This document shows, piece after piece, positions 9,126 to 19,774 of a stretch of 64,000 nucleotides of DNA. The stretch covers positions 3,575,501 to 3,639,500 of the forward strand of contig NZ_CP110009.1 of assembly GCF_025947305.1 (NCBI RefSeq), written 5' to 3'. The stretch comes from Flavobacterium sp. N3904. Its GTDB lineage: Bacteria; Bacteroidota; Bacteroidia; Flavobacteriales; Flavobacteriaceae. How positions within the stretch are numbered: the first letter of the stretch is position 1; every line of letters starts with the position of its first letter. The translations under genes and the position numbers were made by a program. The notes beneath the pieces are model-generated. The model searched no databases, was not told the origin of the DNA, and saw nothing but the letters and a program-made list of their open reading frames with translations.

Positions 9126-10310
9126 ATGAACAAAAGAGTTGTTATCGTTTCTGCAGTTAGAACACCTATCGGCAGTTTTATGGGGGGATTATCTACTGTT
9201 GCAGCTCCAAAATTGGGTGCTGTAGCTATAAAAGGAGCCTTAGATAAAATACAATTAGATCCAAATTTAGTCGATGAAGTTTACATGGGGAATGTAGTTC
9301 AAGCTGGAGTAGGTCAAGCGCCTGCGCGACAAGCAGCCATATACGCTGGGCTTTCGAATGAAGTTGCTTGTACAACAATCAATAAAGTATGCGCCTCTGG
9401 CATGAAAGCTGTAATGCTTGGTGCTCAAGCCATACAATGTGGCGATGCAGAAATTGTAATTGCTGGCGGTATGGAAAATATGAGTTTGATCCCGCACTAT
9501 ATGCACCTAAGAAACGGCACAAAATTTGGCCCAAGCACTATGGTTGACGGTCTGCAAAAAGATGGACTTACAGATGCTTATGACAACAATGCAATGGGAG
9601 TTTGTGCTGATTTATGCGCGTCTGAATACAATTTTTCGAGAGAAGATCAAGATAATTTTGCAATGCAATCTTATGAACGCTCAGCAAAGGCTTGGAGTGA
9701 AGGAAAATTCGACAATGAAATTGTGCCAGTTCCTGTACCTCAAAGAAAAGGAGACCCTATATTATTTTCAAAAGACGAAGAATACACAAATGTTTCTCTA
9801 GATAGAATACCTACCTTAAATGCTGTTTTCACGAAGGATGGTACTGTTACAGCAGCTAATGCTTCAACTATAAACGATGGAGCGGCTGCAGTAGTGTTGA
9901 TGAGTGAAGAAAAAGCAAAATCTTTAGGCTTAAAGCCATTAGCATTTATAAAAGGATATGCAGACGCTGCGCAAGAACCAAAATGGTTTACTACCAGTCC
10001 CGCAAAAGCAATCCCAAAAGCCTTAGCCAAAGCCGAATTGTCAATTGATGATGTTGATTATTTTGAATTCAATGAAGCCTTTTCAGTAGTCGGATTGGCA
10101 AATTCTAAAATACTGGGTCTGAACAATGATAAAGTAAATGTAAACGGAGGAGCTGTTTCCCTAGGACATCCACTTGGCTGCTCTGGCGTACGCATTATTG
10201 TGACCTTATTAAACGTATTAGAACAAAATAATGCAAAGATTGGTGCAGCAGCTATTTGCAATGGCGGCGGAGGTGCATCTGCAATTGTTATTGAAAGAAT
10301 TATTTCATAG
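9126..10310 (+). CDS. Acetyl-CoA C-acetyltransferase (thiolase)
   Basis: This thiolase joins or splits acetyl-CoA and acyl-CoA (acetoacetyl-CoA in the biosynthetic type). At 394 residues it has the usual length. The acyl-bearing cysteine is Cys89 in INKVCASGMKAV. The other catalytic marks are FEFNEAFSV, GGAVSLGHPLGCSG (general-base His) and AAICNGGGGASA (second Cys). The full set is intact. It stands alone under its own promoter with no other beta-oxidation genes near, which fits a general acetyl-CoA thiolase, but substrate chain length cannot be read from sequence. Confidence 0.95.
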   Translation: MNKRVVIVSAVRTPIGSFMGGLSTVAAPKLGAVAIKGALDKIQLDPNLVDEVYMGNVVQAGVGQAPARQAAIYAGLSNEVACTTINKVCASGMKAVMLGAQAIQCGDAEIVIAGGMENMSLIPHYMHLRNGTKFGPSTMVDGLQKDGLTDAYDNNAMGVCADLCASEYNFSREDQDNFAMQSYERSAKAWSEGKFDNEIVPVPVPQRKGDPILFSKDEEYTNVSLDRIPTLNAVFTKDGTVTAANASTINDGAAAVVLMSEEKAKSLGLKPLAFIKGYADAAQEPKWFTTSPAKAIPKALAKAELSIDDVDYFEFNEAFSVVGLANSKILGLNNDKVNVNGGAVSLGHPLGCSGVRIIVTLLNVLEQNNAKIGAAAICNGGGGASAIVIERIIS

Positions 10311-10420
10311 CTTTGTTTTCAACGAGGGAATAAAACTCGATTTTATAAGAAATACGGATTGAAAATCATTAATTTTACCAATATTTTTAATTCGTATTTT
10401 CTAATTTCTAATTTATATAA

Positions 10421-11182
10421 ATGTTTGGAATTTGTAATTTAGCCATAATCCCACTTCGAGCTGAAGCTAGTGATAAAAGCGAAATAGTTTCTCAAGTTTT
10501 ATTTGGAGAGCATTTTGAAGTTTTGGAACAACTAAAACAATGGTCACGCATAAAACTGCAATATGACGATTACGAAGGCTGGATAGACAGCAAACAGACT
10601 CAGTCAATAACAGAATCAAATTATCAACAACTATCTTCGGACGCTATAATACTTAATGCCGATTTAATTGAATATATTACAGGACCTTCCAATTTATTAA
10701 TTCCAATTCCATTAGGATCGTCATTGTCATTTTTAAATTATAATGAAATAAACACAGCAAATTTTGGTTTTGAAGGATCAAAAGTAAGTGGTATAAAACC
10801 AAAGAAAAACCTTTTAAATTCAGCATTTATGTATCTCAATGCCCCCTATTTATGGGGAGGTAAAACACCATTTGGCATTGATTGTTCTGGTTTCACTCAA
10901 ATGGTTTACAAACTAAATGGATATAAATTACTACGCGATGCATCTCAACAAGCTTTACAAGGTGAGGCTTTAAGTTTTATAGAAGAAAGTGAACCAGGTG
11001 ATTTAGCTTTTTTCGACAATGATGAAGGAAAAATAATTCACGTAGGCATTATAATGGAAAACAATTACATCATACATGCAAGCGGCAAAGTACGAATCGA
11101 TCGTTTGGATCATTTGGGCATATACAACGCTGAAACCAACAAACATACCCATAAACTTAGAGTAATTAAAAAAATAATATAA
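10421..11182 (+). CDS. NlpC/P60 (C40) peptidoglycan hydrolase with SH3-like domain
   Basis: The 253-residue protein has a bacterial SH3-like region at residues 1-65 (PLRAEASDKSEIVSQVLFG and YEGWIDSKQ) and a C40 cysteine-peptidase domain from about 130. The catalytic Cys is in GIDCSGFTQ near 154, the first His in KIIHVGII and the second in YIIHASGKV. Such enzymes cut between D-Glu (or D-iGln) and the third residue of the stem peptide. No classical signal peptide is seen at the given ATG, so it may work on recycled muropeptides in the cytoplasm. Confidence 0.92.
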   Translation: MFGICNLAIIPLRAEASDKSEIVSQVLFGEHFEVLEQLKQWSRIKLQYDDYEGWIDSKQTQSITESNYQQLSSDAIILNADLIEYITGPSNLLIPIPLGSSLSFLNYNEINTANFGFEGSKVSGIKPKKNLLNSAFMYLNAPYLWGGKTPFGIDCSGFTQMVYKLNGYKLLRDASQQALQGEALSFIEESEPGDLAFFDNDEGKIIHVGIIMENNYIIHASGKVRIDRLDHLGIYNAETNKHTHKLRVIKKII

Positions 11183-11183
11183 A

Positions 11184-11216
11184 AAAAATGCTAGAAAATA
11201 TCTAGCATTTTTTTTA
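11184..11216. terminator. Bidirectional terminator
   Basis: A 12-bp stem built on ATGCTAGA/TCTAGCAT with loop AAATA, flanked by A and T runs, lies between the convergent NlpC/P60 and TPR genes. It can serve both strands. Confidence 0.9.
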
Positions 11217-11229
11217 AAGTAAAGTTTTT

Positions 11230-12294
11230 TTACATAGTAGATTTTAAAGCATTATAATCGTCCATCATATCTAATGATCTATAAACTCCCATAAGTGATT
11301 TGACCACATCTTGATTTTTAGGTTCTATAGCCAAGGCCTTTTTTAAATAAGGAATAACACTTTTTACCAAATTATCTTTTTTAATTTTTAATTTGTCATA
11401 TTGTTCCATTTCACTAGGTGTATTTCCCAAATTATTCATCTCATCAACAATAGATTTTTTAGACTCTAATTTTACATAGGCAATATTGATATAAGCATCA
11501 ATATATTTAGGATCTATTTCTAAAACTACATTATAACAAGCTTCAGCCTTTGCAGCATCATTCTTTTCAAGATAGATATATGCTAAATTTTTGTTTATTT
11601 CTAATTTTTTAGAAGGTGAAAATTCATCTCTTGGCTTTTCATAAAGCCCAGAATCAATATTAAGCTTCCTTACATTAGCAGAAACAAAGGCCTCTTCTTT
11701 TTTTGTTTTTTTATCCGTAGCATAATAAATAATTCCTTTGCCGGAATAATTAATTGCTTTTAATTCTTCATAATATTTGATTGCCGAATCATAATCTTTC
11801 ACGGTCATTGAAGAAGAAGCCGCATTAAATAAATTTAAAGTATCTTTTTTGTCCAGCAAATAGACTTTATAACTTTTCTCTGCACTTTCTTTATATTTTC
11901 CTATTTTATAATCTTCAATAGCTCCATTTACAAGCTTAGATTTCATCTCCTTTAATGCCGCATTTGCCTGCAAAGTATACTTGTATTTTTCTGCTTCATT
12001 TTCTGCTCTAAGCAATTCTTGATAGGCTTCGGAAGCTAAAGAAAAATTATTAGGCACATCAATATTTTTAGAAACCAAGTCTTTATAAATGTTACCCCTC
12101 AAAAAATAAAAATCAGATTTATCTTCATCTGTAGCATTAATAATAAGGTATTCTGTTGTTTTTAAAACACCTAGTGCATCTTGAGGCTTTCCGTTTGCAA
12201 ACATTTCCTGAGCATTTTTTATTTGAGCCTTTTGAGCATACAATCCAGCATTTATCAATAATACTATTGATAGCATTACAAATTTTCTTTTCAT
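11230..12294 (-). CDS. Exported TPR protein (short paralog)
   Basis: This 354-residue protein has a signal peptide (LSIVLLINAGLYAQ) and tetratricopeptide repeats, for example AEACYNVVLEIDPKYIDAYI. It is a clear paralog of the 422-residue protein at 12857-14125: the two share the motifs LKALNYSGK-like, EKPR.E, IDPKY/NPKYI.AYIN and the same C-terminal end. The length difference is 68 residues, exactly two 34-residue TPR units, missing in the middle. TPR proteins bind other proteins; the partner is unknown. A terminator separates it from the upstream paralog, so it has its own promoter. Confidence 0.85.
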   Translation of the reverse strand: MKRKFVMLSIVLLINAGLYAQKAQIKNAQEMFANGKPQDALGVLKTTEYLIINATDEDKSDFYFLRGNIYKDLVSKNIDVPNNFSLASEAYQELLRAENEAEKYKYTLQANAALKEMKSKLVNGAIEDYKIGKYKESAEKSYKVYLLDKKDTLNLFNAASSSMTVKDYDSAIKYYEELKAINYSGKGIIYYATDKKTKKEEAFVSANVRKLNIDSGLYEKPRDEFSPSKKLEINKNLAYIYLEKNDAAKAEACYNVVLEIDPKYIDAYINIAYVKLESKKSIVDEMNNLGNTPSEMEQYDKLKIKKDNLVKSVIPYLKKALAIEPKNQDVVKSLMGVYRSLDMMDDYNALKSTM

Positions 12295-12691
12295 TAGTTT
12301 AGGTTTAAAATTAAAAATAGATTTCGGGTTTTTATCTTTAAAAAAAATATAATATATTTTAAATTATACATTTTTATTATATATATTTTTTTTGTCTAAA
12401 ATAGTAATAATTTAATAATTCCAAGAAAAAAATAATAATATTTATTCAATATTGGGAAATTAATTATCAAATTAATTTTGAGCTGTAAAATTTGAATGTG
12501 TGAAAGAATAGCCTGAAAGAAAAAACACATTATGCAAATATGTAATTAGAATCTTTTTAAAATTTTAGCTCAATTAATTTGAATAACGAATTCACATTTA
12601 TGGCTGCCCTAAAACAATAAGAAATTTTCTGTTCAAACAATAAGTATATACGACAAAATATTTAACTAAAATGCAGCAACTTAGACTGAAA
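12295..12691. other. AT-rich gap between the paralogous TPR genes
   Basis: No frame of interest is visible. The stretch is extremely A+T-rich and must hold the promoter of the shorter TPR gene, but I could not find a clean CAAAnnTA (minus-strand -7) element. Confidence 0.35.
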
Positions 12692-12742
12692 TTAAAAAAA
12701 CTGGTATTTTATAAGATTTTTTTATCTATAAAATACCAGTTT
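12692..12742 (-). terminator. Strong terminator after the longer TPR gene
   Basis: A perfect 16-bp stem (arms 12698-12713 and 12727-12742, built on ACTGGTATTTTATA) is followed on the minus strand by a T run. It ends the gyrA-TPR transcript before the second TPR gene. Confidence 0.85.
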
Positions 12743-12856
12743 CACTCTTTATACAACAAACCTAATCAATGTCATTCCCAAAAGAAGATCATCATATTAG
12801 TAAGAATCAAATTTTATTTATAATTGTTTTATAAAAAACAAAGAAAATTAAAAAGT

Positions 12857-14125
12857 CTACATTTTTGCTTTCAAAGCTTTGTACTCTGTTGTCATTTCCA
12901 ATGCGCTATAAACATTAAGTAAAGTTTTAGAAACATCAACATTTTTCGGTTCCAATTCAACAGCTTTTTCAAGATAAGGTATTGTACTTCTAAACAAATC
13001 TTCTCTATTCTTTTTCAAAACATTATAGCGTTTCATATCACTAGGAGAAGTTCCTAATTTATTCATCTCATCAATGATTACTTTTTCATCTTCCAATTTC
13101 ATGGCTGCCATATTGATATATGCATTTATGTATTTGGGATTCAATTCAATAACTTTATTGTAAAATTTTTCTGCCTCAGCATAATTTTTCGCACCAGCAC
13201 TAACTACACCTAAATTAAAAATTAAATCTACATCATTAGGATTTTTCTGTAATGCCTCAGCTATTAATTTTTTATAGGTATCCATATCCTTTGTTTCAAG
13301 ATATAAATTAGCTTCTGTTAAAATTAATGAAGTATCATCCGGATTCGTAATTCTAGCATCAGAAACTGCCTTTTTGGCTTCGAGAATTTTTCCTTCCTGC
13401 ACATAAATCAATGCTATGTTTTTATAAATCTCACCTCTTTTTGAAGGAACTTCTTCTGTTCTTGGTTTTTCATGGGTTCCCATTTTTACCAATCTATCTC
13501 TGTCCGCAGCTGTTTTGAAAAAATCTTCCTGATTATTTACTTTGTTCACAGCATAATAATATGTTGCTTTTCCAGAATAGTTCAATGCTTTTAGCTCCTC
13601 GTACAATTTAAGAGCAGAAACATAATCTTTTGCATTTACATAAGTCGATGCTGCATAATAAAGGTTAATCGTGTCATTTTTATCCAACTCGTATGCATCG
13701 TACAACTTTATGGCGCCTTCTGCATCTTTATTAACTTTTGTATCCGCAATTGCAGCATTAATTAGTTTATTTTTTATTTCTGAAATAGAAACTGTTGCCT
13801 GAGCCGAATACTTCGTCTTTCCAGAAGCTTTTTCTAACTCCACTAATTCTTGATACGCTTTTGCTGCAAGACTCAAATTTTTATCTGCCTCCACATTTTT
13901 ATTAGCTAAATCTAACAATGCATTTCCTTTTACAAATAAGAATTGTGCCTTTTCTGCATCAGGAGCATTTACAGACAAATATTCTGCTCCATCCAAAATT
14001 GTTATCGCTTCTGCTGAATTTCCTGATTTCAATGCCTTTTCGGCTGCTTTTATTTCATTTTTTTGAGCAAAACTTGCTACTGATAAAAATAATGCTGACG
14101 CTATTATTACATATCTACTTTTCAT
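12857..14125 (-). CDS. Exported TPR protein (long paralog)
   Basis: This 422-residue protein has a signal peptide (IIASALFLSVASFAQ) and at least four TPR-like repeats: FLFVKGNALLDLANK, KNIALIYVQEGKILEA, LIFNLGVVSAGAKNYAEA and ELNPKYINAYINMA. It sits 39 bases downstream of gyrA in the same direction, with a terminator behind it, so it is probably transcribed with gyrA. It is the parent-like copy of the shorter paralog further downstream. A periplasmic protein-interaction role is inferred; no partner is known. Confidence 0.87.
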   Translation of the reverse strand: MKSRYVIIASALFLSVASFAQKNEIKAAEKALKSGNSAEAITILDGAEYLSVNAPDAEKAQFLFVKGNALLDLANKNVEADKNLSLAAKAYQELVELEKASGKTKYSAQATVSISEIKNKLINAAIADTKVNKDAEGAIKLYDAYELDKNDTINLYYAASTYVNAKDYVSALKLYEELKALNYSGKATYYYAVNKVNNQEDFFKTAADRDRLVKMGTHEKPRTEEVPSKRGEIYKNIALIYVQEGKILEAKKAVSDARITNPDDTSLILTEANLYLETKDMDTYKKLIAEALQKNPNDVDLIFNLGVVSAGAKNYAEAEKFYNKVIELNPKYINAYINMAAMKLEDEKVIIDEMNKLGTSPSDMKRYNVLKKNREDLFRSTIPYLEKAVELEPKNVDVSKTLLNVYSALEMTTEYKALKAKM

Positions 14126-14164
14126 ATTAATCTATTTTATATTTATTATTCAATTACTTTTTAA

Positions 14165-16807
14165 TTAGGCTTCATCATCAGATTCCTCTTCGTCTAAATC
14201 CTCTTCTTCAACTTCTTCATTGTCCTCTTCATCATCCTCAGTAACGCCTTCGTCTTCTAAAACTTCTAAAACTGGTTTTACTCTTTCAATTGTTTCTGTT
14301 TCAATTACATTTCCATCTTCATCAACAACAACTTCTGCAACATCGTCCTTCATTACTTTGGTAACAGCAGCAATAGAATCTTTTCCTTTTAGATTTATCA
14401 ATTTAACTCCTTGAGTAGCGCGTCCCATTACACGTAAATCTTCTATAGCCATTCTAATTGTCAATCCAGATTTATTGATAATCATTAAATCATCAGCATC
14501 AGTAACAGCATTTATTGAAATTAATTTTCCTGTTTTTTCTGTTATATTAAGTGTTTTTACACCTTTTCCTCCGCGATTAGTGATTCTATAAACATCTTCA
14601 CCGTCTTCATCAACTAATTTGGTACGTTTACCATAACCATTTTCAGTTACTACTAAAATTTGAGAATCATTAATATTATCTTTATCAACAGTAACCATTC
14701 CAATTACTTCATCAGTATCGTCTTTCAGTGTAATTCCACGAACCCCTGAAGCTGTTCTTCCCATCGGACGCGTTTTTGTTTCTTCAAAACGAACTAATTT
14801 ACCAGATTTAACAGCCAATATAATTTGACTTTCACCATTTGTTAATTTGGCTTCTAATAGTTCATCTCCTTCTTTAATTGTAATTGCAGCAACTCCATTT
14901 ACTCTTGGTTTAGAATATTTCTCTAAAGATGTTTTCTTAACCTGACCTTTTTTGGTTACCATAATTAAATTATGACTGTTGATATAATCCTTGTCTTTTA
15001 AATCTTGAGTACAAATAAAAGCTTTCACTTTATCATCACTCTCAATATTCACCAAGTTTTGAATTGCTCTTCCTTTGGCAGTTTTGCTACCTTCTGGAAT
15101 TTCATATACACGCATCCAGAAGCATTTCCCTTTTTGGGTAAAGAACATCATATATTGATGATTTGTAGCAACAAACATATTTTCCAAGAAATCTTGATCT
15201 CTTGTTCCTGCACTTTTTTGCCCTACTCCTCCTCTATTTTGTGTTTTGTATTCAGATAAATTAGTACGTTTAATATATCCTGCATGAGATATTGTAATTA
15301 CTACATTTTCATCGGCTATCAAATCTTCTATACTTACATCACCTCCTGAATATTCTATTTGAGAACGACGTTCATCTCCATATTTATCACGAATCTCTGT
15401 TAGCTCTTCTTTGATTAAAGCTATTCTTAAGTTTACATCTGCTAATAAAGCTTTTAAATGCTCGATCAACTTCATGATTTCTTCGTATTCTGATCTCAAT
15501 TTATCTTGTTCCAGACCAGTTAATTGACGCAAACGCATTTCTACAATAGCACGAGATTGAATATCAGACAAATTAAATCTTTCTATTAATTTTTCTCTGG
15601 CTTCTTCCGTACTTTTAGACGCTTTAATTAACGCAATTACTTCATCAATATTATCAGAAGCAATAATCAAACCTTCCAAAATATGTGCTCTAGCTTCCGC
15701 TTTCTTTAATTCAAATTGCGTTCTGCGTGTCACCACATCATGGCGATGTTCAACGAAATAATGAATCAGATCCTTCAAATTCAACATTTGTGGACGGCCC
15801 TTTACAATTGCAATATTATTGACGCTGAAAGAAGACTGTAATTGTGTAAACTTATATAGTGTATTCAAAACCACATTTGGCGTGGCATCTCGTTTTAATA
15901 TATATACGATTCGCATCCCATTTCTATCCGATTCATCTCGAATATTTGCAATACCATCTATTTTCTTTTCGTTTACTAAGTCGGCAGTACGTTTGATCAT
16001 ATCTGCCTTATTCACTTGATAAGGGATTTCAGTAACGATAATACATTCCCGTCCATCCACTTCTTCAAAACCAACTTTGGCTCGCATTACTACTCTACCT
16101 CTTCCTGTTTTGAAAGCTTCGCGAACCCCTTCATAACCATATATTATACCTCCAGTAGGAAAATCTGGAGCTTTGATATGCGTCATTAATTCGTCAACTT
16201 CAATATCATTATTATCCATGAAAGCCAAAGTACCATTGATCACTTCGGTTAAGTTGTGAGGAGGCATATTTGTCGCCATACCGACTGCAATTCCTGTTGC
16301 CCCATTTATTAATAGGGTAGGAACACGAGTTGGCATAACTGTAGGCTCCTCTAATGTATCATCAAAATTTAATTTAAAATCAACTGTTTCTTTATCTATA
16401 TCTGCCAAAATTTCTTCCGAAATTCTACGCATTCTAGCCTCTGTATAACGCATTGCAGCAGGGCTATCCCCATCTACTGAACCAAAGTTACCTTGACCAT
16501 CAATCAATAAATAGCGCATACTCCATTCTTGAGCCATACGCACCATGGCGTCATAAACTGAAGTATCTCCGTGTGGGTGATATTTACCAAGGACTTCTCC
16601 AACAATTCTTGCGGATTTTTTGTGGGCAGATCTGGAATTAACTCCTAAATCATGCATTCCAAATAGTACTCTTCGATGTACTGGTTTCAAGCCATCTCTA
16701 ACATCTGGAAGTGCTCTGGATACAATTACTGACATCGAATAATCGATGTAAGCTGTTTTCATTTCATCTTCAATGTTAATAGGAATTAACTTTTCTCCTT
16801 CAGACAT
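14165..16807 (-). CDS. gyrA: DNA gyrase subunit A
   Basis: GyrA is the cleavage/rejoining subunit of DNA gyrase. At 880 residues it has a normal length. The N-terminal winged-helix region has [19 protein letters not shown], and the active-site tyrosine is in [10 protein letters not shown] near residue 120. The C-terminal beta-pinwheel carries a GyrA-box-like QNRGGVGQ, which marks gyrase as opposed to topoisomerase IV. The last 60 residues form a strongly acidic tail of Asp and Glu runs. The quinolone-region residue is Thr, which I recall as the wild-type state in Flavobacterium. Confidence 0.97.
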   Translation of the reverse strand: MSEGEKLIPINIEDEMKTAYIDYSMSVIVSRALPDVRDGLKPVHRRVLFGMHDLGVNSRSAHKKSARIVGEVLGKYHPHGDTSVYDAMVRMAQEWSMRYLLIDGQGNFGSVDGDSPAAMRYTEARMRRISEEILADIDKETVDFKLNFDDTLEEPTVMPTRVPTLLINGATGIAVGMATNMPPHNLTEVINGTLAFMDNNDIEVDELMTHIKAPDFPTGGIIYGYEGVREAFKTGRGRVVMRAKVGFEEVDGRECIIVTEIPYQVNKADMIKRTADLVNEKKIDGIANIRDESDRNGMRIVYILKRDATPNVVLNTLYKFTQLQSSFSVNNIAIVKGRPQMLNLKDLIHYFVEHRHDVVTRRTQFELKKAEARAHILEGLIIASDNIDEVIALIKASKSTEEAREKLIERFNLSDIQSRAIVEMRLRQLTGLEQDKLRSEYEEIMKLIEHLKALLADVNLRIALIKEELTEIRDKYGDERRSQIEYSGGDVSIEDLIADENVVITISHAGYIKRTNLSEYKTQNRGGVGQKSAGTRDQDFLENMFVATNHQYMMFFTQKGKCFWMRVYEIPEGSKTAKGRAIQNLVNIESDDKVKAFICTQDLKDKDYINSHNLIMVTKKGQVKKTSLEKYSKPRVNGVAAITIKEGDELLEAKLTNGESQIILAVKSGKLVRFEETKTRPMGRTASGVRGITLKDDTDEVIGMVTVDKDNINDSQILVVTENGYGKRTKLVDEDGEDVYRITNRGGKGVKTLNITEKTGKLISINAVTDADDLMIINKSGLTIRMAIEDLRVMGRATQGVKLINLKGKDSIAAVTKVMKDDVAEVVVDEDGNVIETETIERVKPVLEVLEDEGVTEDDEEDNEEVEEEDLDEEESDDEA

Positions 16808-17015
16808 AATATATACTTAAATTAAAATTATTTTGTTTTCAAAAATCCCGCTAATATAACCTTTCTCAATATGATTTCACTTATAAAGTGACATATTTTT
16901 TTTTGATTTATTAACAAATTAATATTGTTATTTGGTTAATAAATTAAGCATACTTTAACGGTAACTTCATCATTTTTTTTGTCAATTAGCCTAAACAGTA
17001 AATCAAGGTATGATT

Positions 17016-17047
17016 TTTGCTTTTCATAAACATATTCACTAAATTTA
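17016..17047 (+). promoter_or_regulatory. Probable promoter of the clpC-type gene
   Basis: TTTG at 17016-17019 and TAAATTTA at 17040-17047 (one base off TAnnTTTG) are 20 bp apart, with the ATG 20 bases downstream. The gene is divergent from gyrA. Confidence 0.5.
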
Positions 17048-17066
17048 CAATAACAATATATATATT

Positions 17067-19634
17067 ATGGATGATAATTTTTCACCTAGGGTTAAAGACG
17101 TTATTACCTATAGCAAGGAAGAGGCACTACGTTTAGGACATGACTTTATAGGTACTGAGCATTTGATGTTAGGTATACTTAGAGATGGTAACGGAAAAGC
17201 AATTCATATATTGAATAATCTTTCTGTAGATCTTGAACATTTGCGGAGGAAAGTTGAGATACTAAGTCCCGCAAGTCCTAGTGTTGAAGTGAATGTAGAA
17301 AAGAAAAACTTACACCTCACTCGTCAAGCAGAACGAGCTCTAAAAACTACTTTTTTAGAAGCTAAAGTGTTTCAAAGTTCCTCAATAAGCACTGCCCATT
17401 TACTATTATGCATCTTACGAAATGAAAATGATCCTACAACCAAGCTATTGAATAAACTCAAAATAGATTATGATATAGCTAAAGAACAATACATCAATAT
17501 GACTCCAAAAGAAGAAGAATTTTTAGAAAACTTGCCAAAAAACGAATCGTATAATGATGATTCAGGACAAGATGACAGTCTTAAAGAAGGAAATTTCAAC
17601 AACCCCGCCAACAAATCAAATAAAAAATCTAAAACTCCAGTACTTGACAATTTTGGAAGAGATTTAACAGAGATGGCCGAGGAAGGAAAATTAGACCCTG
17701 TAGTAGGACGCGAAAAAGAAATTGAACGTGTTTCTCAAATTTTGAGTCGTCGTAAAAAGAATAATCCTTTATTAATAGGAGAACCAGGAGTTGGTAAATC
17801 TGCCATTGCCGAAGGATTGGCTTTACGAATCATTCAAAAGAAAGTTTCCCGTATATTGTTCAACAAGCGTGTAGTAACTCTTGATTTGGCTAGCTTAGTA
17901 GCCGGAACCAAATACAGAGGACAGTTTGAAGAACGAATGAAAGCAGTTATGAACGAATTGGAAAAGAATGATGACATCATTCTTTTTATAGACGAAATTC
18001 ATACTATTGTTGGTGCAGGCGGAGCCACTGGTTCACTAGATGCATCCAATATGTTTAAACCTGCTTTGTCAAGAGGTGAAATTCAATGTATTGGTGCTAC
18101 TACATTGGATGAATACAGACAATATATTGAAAAAGACGGTGCACTGGAAAGACGTTTCCAAAAAGTAATTGTAGAGCCAACATCTGTTGCTGAAACCATT
18201 ACTATTTTAAATAACATTAAAGATAAATACGAAGACCATCATAACGTAACGTATACGCCTGAGGCCATTGAAGCCTGTGTTAAATTAACAAACCGTTATA
18301 TGTCAGAGCGTTTCTTACCAGATAAAGCAATTGATGCACTGGATGAAGCAGGTTCTCGAGTACACATCACCAATATTGATGTTCCAAAACAAATTTTGGA
18401 TTTGGAACGTCAATTGGAAGAAGTACGCGAATTGAAGAATCTTGTTGTTAAAAAGCAAAAATATGAAGAAGCAGCCAAACTTCGTGATGACGAGAAAAAG
18501 ATAGAAAAAGATCTTGCAATTGCTCAAGAACAATGGGAAGAAGATTCCAAAAACAACAGAATTCTGGTAACAGAAGACAATGTTGCCGACGTGGTTTCTA
18601 TGATGACAGGAATTCCTGTAAATCGTATTGCCCAAACAGAAAGTAACAAATTGGCTAAACTTCCTGAACTTATTCAAAATAAAGTTATTGGACAAAACGA
18701 AGCGGTCTTAAAAATTGCACGTTCCATTCAAAGAAATCGCGCTGGATTGAAAGATCCAAACCGACCAATTGGTTCCTTTATTTTCTTAGGTCAAACAGGT
18801 GTTGGAAAAACACAATTGGCCAAAGTTCTTGCCAAAGAATTATTTGATTCTGAAGATGCCCTAGTTCGAATTGACATGAGTGAATACATGGAGAAATTTG
18901 CGATTTCAAGATTAGTTGGAGCGCCTCCAGGATATGTAGGTTATGAAGAAGGAGGTCAATTGACAGAGAAAGTGCGCAGAAAACCATATTGTGTTGTATT
19001 ACTTGATGAGATTGAAAAAGCACATCCAGATGTTTTCAACATGATGCTTCAAGTTCTTGATGATGGTTTTTTAACTGACAGTTTAGGTCGAAAAATTGAT
19101 TTCAAAAACACAATTATCATCATGACATCTAATGTTGGAGCTCGACAATTGAAAGATTTTGGTCAAGGAGTTGGTTTTGGAACAGCTGCCAAAGTGGCTC
19201 AAGCCGACGACAACTCGAAAAGTATTATCGAAAATGCTTTGAAGAAAACATTTGCTCCAGAATTCTTAAACAGAATTGATGATGTAATTGTCTTTAACAC
19301 ATTAGAAAAAGAAGACATCAATTTGATTATTGAAATCGAATTAAAAAAATTATATGATCGTGTAAAAGAATTAGGCTATCAATTGAATCTTTCTGAAAAA
19401 GCAAAAGCATTTATTGCTGATAAAGGTTTTGACAAACAATTTGGCGCTAGACCTTTAAAAAGAGCCATTCAGAAATATGTTGAAGATGCACTCGCTGAAG
19501 AAATTATCACTTCAAAAATTGCAACTGGTGACGAAATCTTTATGGATATAGAAGAAGGCGCTCAGGAATTGACTGTAAAAGTTCACAAAGCTGAGGAACC
19601 TAGAAACCAAGCAGAAGAGCCTACAAATCAATAA
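17067..19634 (+). CDS. clpC: ClpC-type AAA+ unfoldase (Clp protease ATP-binding subunit)
   Basis: This Hsp100 unfoldase feeds proteins to ClpP or remodels them. The 855-residue protein has two Clp-N repeats at 1-145, then AAA domain 1 with Walker A GEPGVGKS and Walker B ILFIDEIH, and a UVR-type middle coil ([14 protein letters not shown]) that marks ClpC rather than ClpA or ClpB. AAA domain 2 has GQTGVGKT and [16 protein letters not shown]. The last residues contain a small duplication, EEPRNQ then EEPTNQ. The gene stands alone with its own promoter and terminator. Confidence 0.95.
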   Translation: MDDNFSPRVKDVITYSKEEALRLGHDFIGTEHLMLGILRDGNGKAIHILNNLSVDLEHLRRKVEILSPASPSVEVNVEKKNLHLTRQAERALKTTFLEAKVFQSSSISTAHLLLCILRNENDPTTKLLNKLKIDYDIAKEQYINMTPKEEEFLENLPKNESYNDDSGQDDSLKEGNFNNPANKSNKKSKTPVLDNFGRDLTEMAEEGKLDPVVGREKEIERVSQILSRRKKNNPLLIGEPGVGKSAIAEGLALRIIQKKVSRILFNKRVVTLDLASLVAGTKYRGQFEERMKAVMNELEKNDDIILFIDEIHTIVGAGGATGSLDASNMFKPALSRGEIQCIGATTLDEYRQYIEKDGALERRFQKVIVEPTSVAETITILNNIKDKYEDHHNVTYTPEAIEACVKLTNRYMSERFLPDKAIDALDEAGSRVHITNIDVPKQILDLERQLEEVRELKNLVVKKQKYEEAAKLRDDEKKIEKDLAIAQEQWEEDSKNNRILVTEDNVADVVSMMTGIPVNRIAQTESNKLAKLPELIQNKVIGQNEAVLKIARSIQRNRAGLKDPNRPIGSFIFLGQTGVGKTQLAKVLAKELFDSEDALVRIDMSEYMEKFAISRLVGAPPGYVGYEEGGQLTEKVRRKPYCVVLLDEIEKAHPDVFNMMLQVLDDGFLTDSLGRKIDFKNTIIIMTSNVGARQLKDFGQGVGFGTAAKVAQADDNSKSIIENALKKTFAPEFLNRIDDVIVFNTLEKEDINLIIEIELKKLYDRVKELGYQLNLSEKAKAFIADKGFDKQFGARPLKRAIQKYVEDALAEEIITSKIATGDEIFMDIEEGAQELTVKVHKAEEPRNQAEEPTNQ

Positions 19635-19657
19635 TTTACATCATTTTACATAATTAT

Positions 19658-19694
19658 AAACCCGTTACGTTTTAATAACATAACGGGTTTATTC
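19658..19694 (+). terminator. Terminator after clpC
   Basis: Arms AAACCCGTTA (19658-19667) and TAACGGGTTT (19681-19690) pair fully over 10 bp around a 13-base loop and end in a short T tract. Confidence 0.8.
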
Positions 19695-19774
19695 TTTATA
19701 GGATAATATCGTATTTTTTAAAAACAAATATTTACATTTGATATATTAAAAATTGATCAAACTAAAAATAATTT

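Noticed and set aside
16540..16600. Thr at the quinolone-resistance position of GyrA
   Set aside because: From memory this Thr is the wild-type residue in Flavobacterium, and the Asp at the second hot spot is intact, so it is no sign of resistance.
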